From an uncultured Verrucomicrobiota bacterium (GTDB lineage Bacteria > Verrucomicrobiota > Kiritimatiellia > RFP12 > UBA1067): a stretch of DNA of 6,157 nt. Position 1 is the first letter of the stretch. Each line of letters begins with the position of its first letter. A program made the translations under genes and the position numbers. The stretch covers positions 1 to 6,157 of the forward strand of contig CAMNLN010000214.1 in the NCBI GenBank assembly GCA_946543025.1, given 5' to 3'. Below the pieces are notes generated by a model. The model was not told where the DNA came from and searched no databases. It worked only from the letters and a program-made list of their open reading frames with translations. Below are positions 6,113-6,157 of this stretch, piece after piece.

Positions 6113-6141
6113 ACTTTACCGAAAACGCGCCGCCAAATCAA
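6113..6141 (-). promoter_or_regulatory. Putative sigma70-type promoter for tatA-uvrC
   Basis: TTGATT (6141-6136), a 17-base spacer and TAAAGT (6118-6113) match the -35/-10 consensus at 4 of 6 positions each. Transcription would start near 6106 and give a leader of about 22 bases before the tatA ATG. The position and ideal spacing are convincing, the hexamers moderate. Confidence 0.55.
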
Positions 6142-6157
6142 GCGGAAATGTGGCGCG

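Noticed and set aside
6085..6141. TTG-initiated 85-residue TatA
   Set aside because: The extension would overlap the putative promoter, has no SD, and would put a basic segment before a membrane helix that normally starts near the N-terminus.
6122..6157. Inverted repeat CGCGCC/GGCGCG followed by TTTT as terminator of an upstream gene
   Set aside because: The loop is 20 bases, the T tract only four, and the left arm reaches the window edge. It overlaps the putative tatA promoter and could be chance in GC-rich DNA; the missing flank is needed.

Overview
This is a GC-rich bacterial chromosomal segment. All five protein genes lie on the minus strand, in transcription order tatA - uvrC - nusA - infB - rbfA (right to left). 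It is core housekeeping DNA: there is no sign of phage, IS elements, CRISPR, tRNA or rRNA. The gene order nusA-infB-rbfA, with no rimP before nusA and no ylxR/L7Ae-like genes between nusA and infB, resembles what I recall of Chlamydiae and related PVC-superphylum genomes. A high-GC PVC-type bacterium is therefore my best guess, but it is an inference from layout only.

Right-hand unit (about 6141 to 4399). A sigma70-like promoter (TTGATT-17 bp-TAAAGT) precedes tatA, a 66-residue Tat-translocase subunit with a strong Shine-Dalgarno site (SD). uvrC follows after 6 bases. It starts at GTG without a visible SD, so it is probably translationally coupled to tatA. This UvrC is compact (492 residues). 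It keeps the GIY-YIG nuclease, the four-cysteine cluster, the UVR motif, the RNase H-like nuclease and the helix-hairpin-helix tail, but lacks roughly 120 residues usually found between the UVR motif and the second nuclease.

Central intergenic region (4273-4398). It holds a near-consensus promoter (TTGACT-17 bp-TATTAT). The roughly 73-base leader that follows contains a 9-bp hairpin and then a U-rich tract, before the nusA SD. This looks like a weak, possibly NusA-dependent, attenuator controlling the translation/transcription-factor operon.

Left-hand unit (4272 to 1). nusA, infB and rbfA are packed with gaps of 4 and 0 bases. Each downstream gene has its SD inside the last codons of the gene before it. 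The products act in transcription elongation/termination (NusA), translation initiation (IF2) and 30S maturation (RbfA, cut by the window edge). IF2 has a long low-complexity linker with an acidic D/V tract and ten consecutive prolines, and it departs from the usual G-motifs (TKCD in place of NKxD). I did not find a previously undescribed system here. The most interesting signals are the nusA leader, the shortened UvrC and the IF2 peculiarities.
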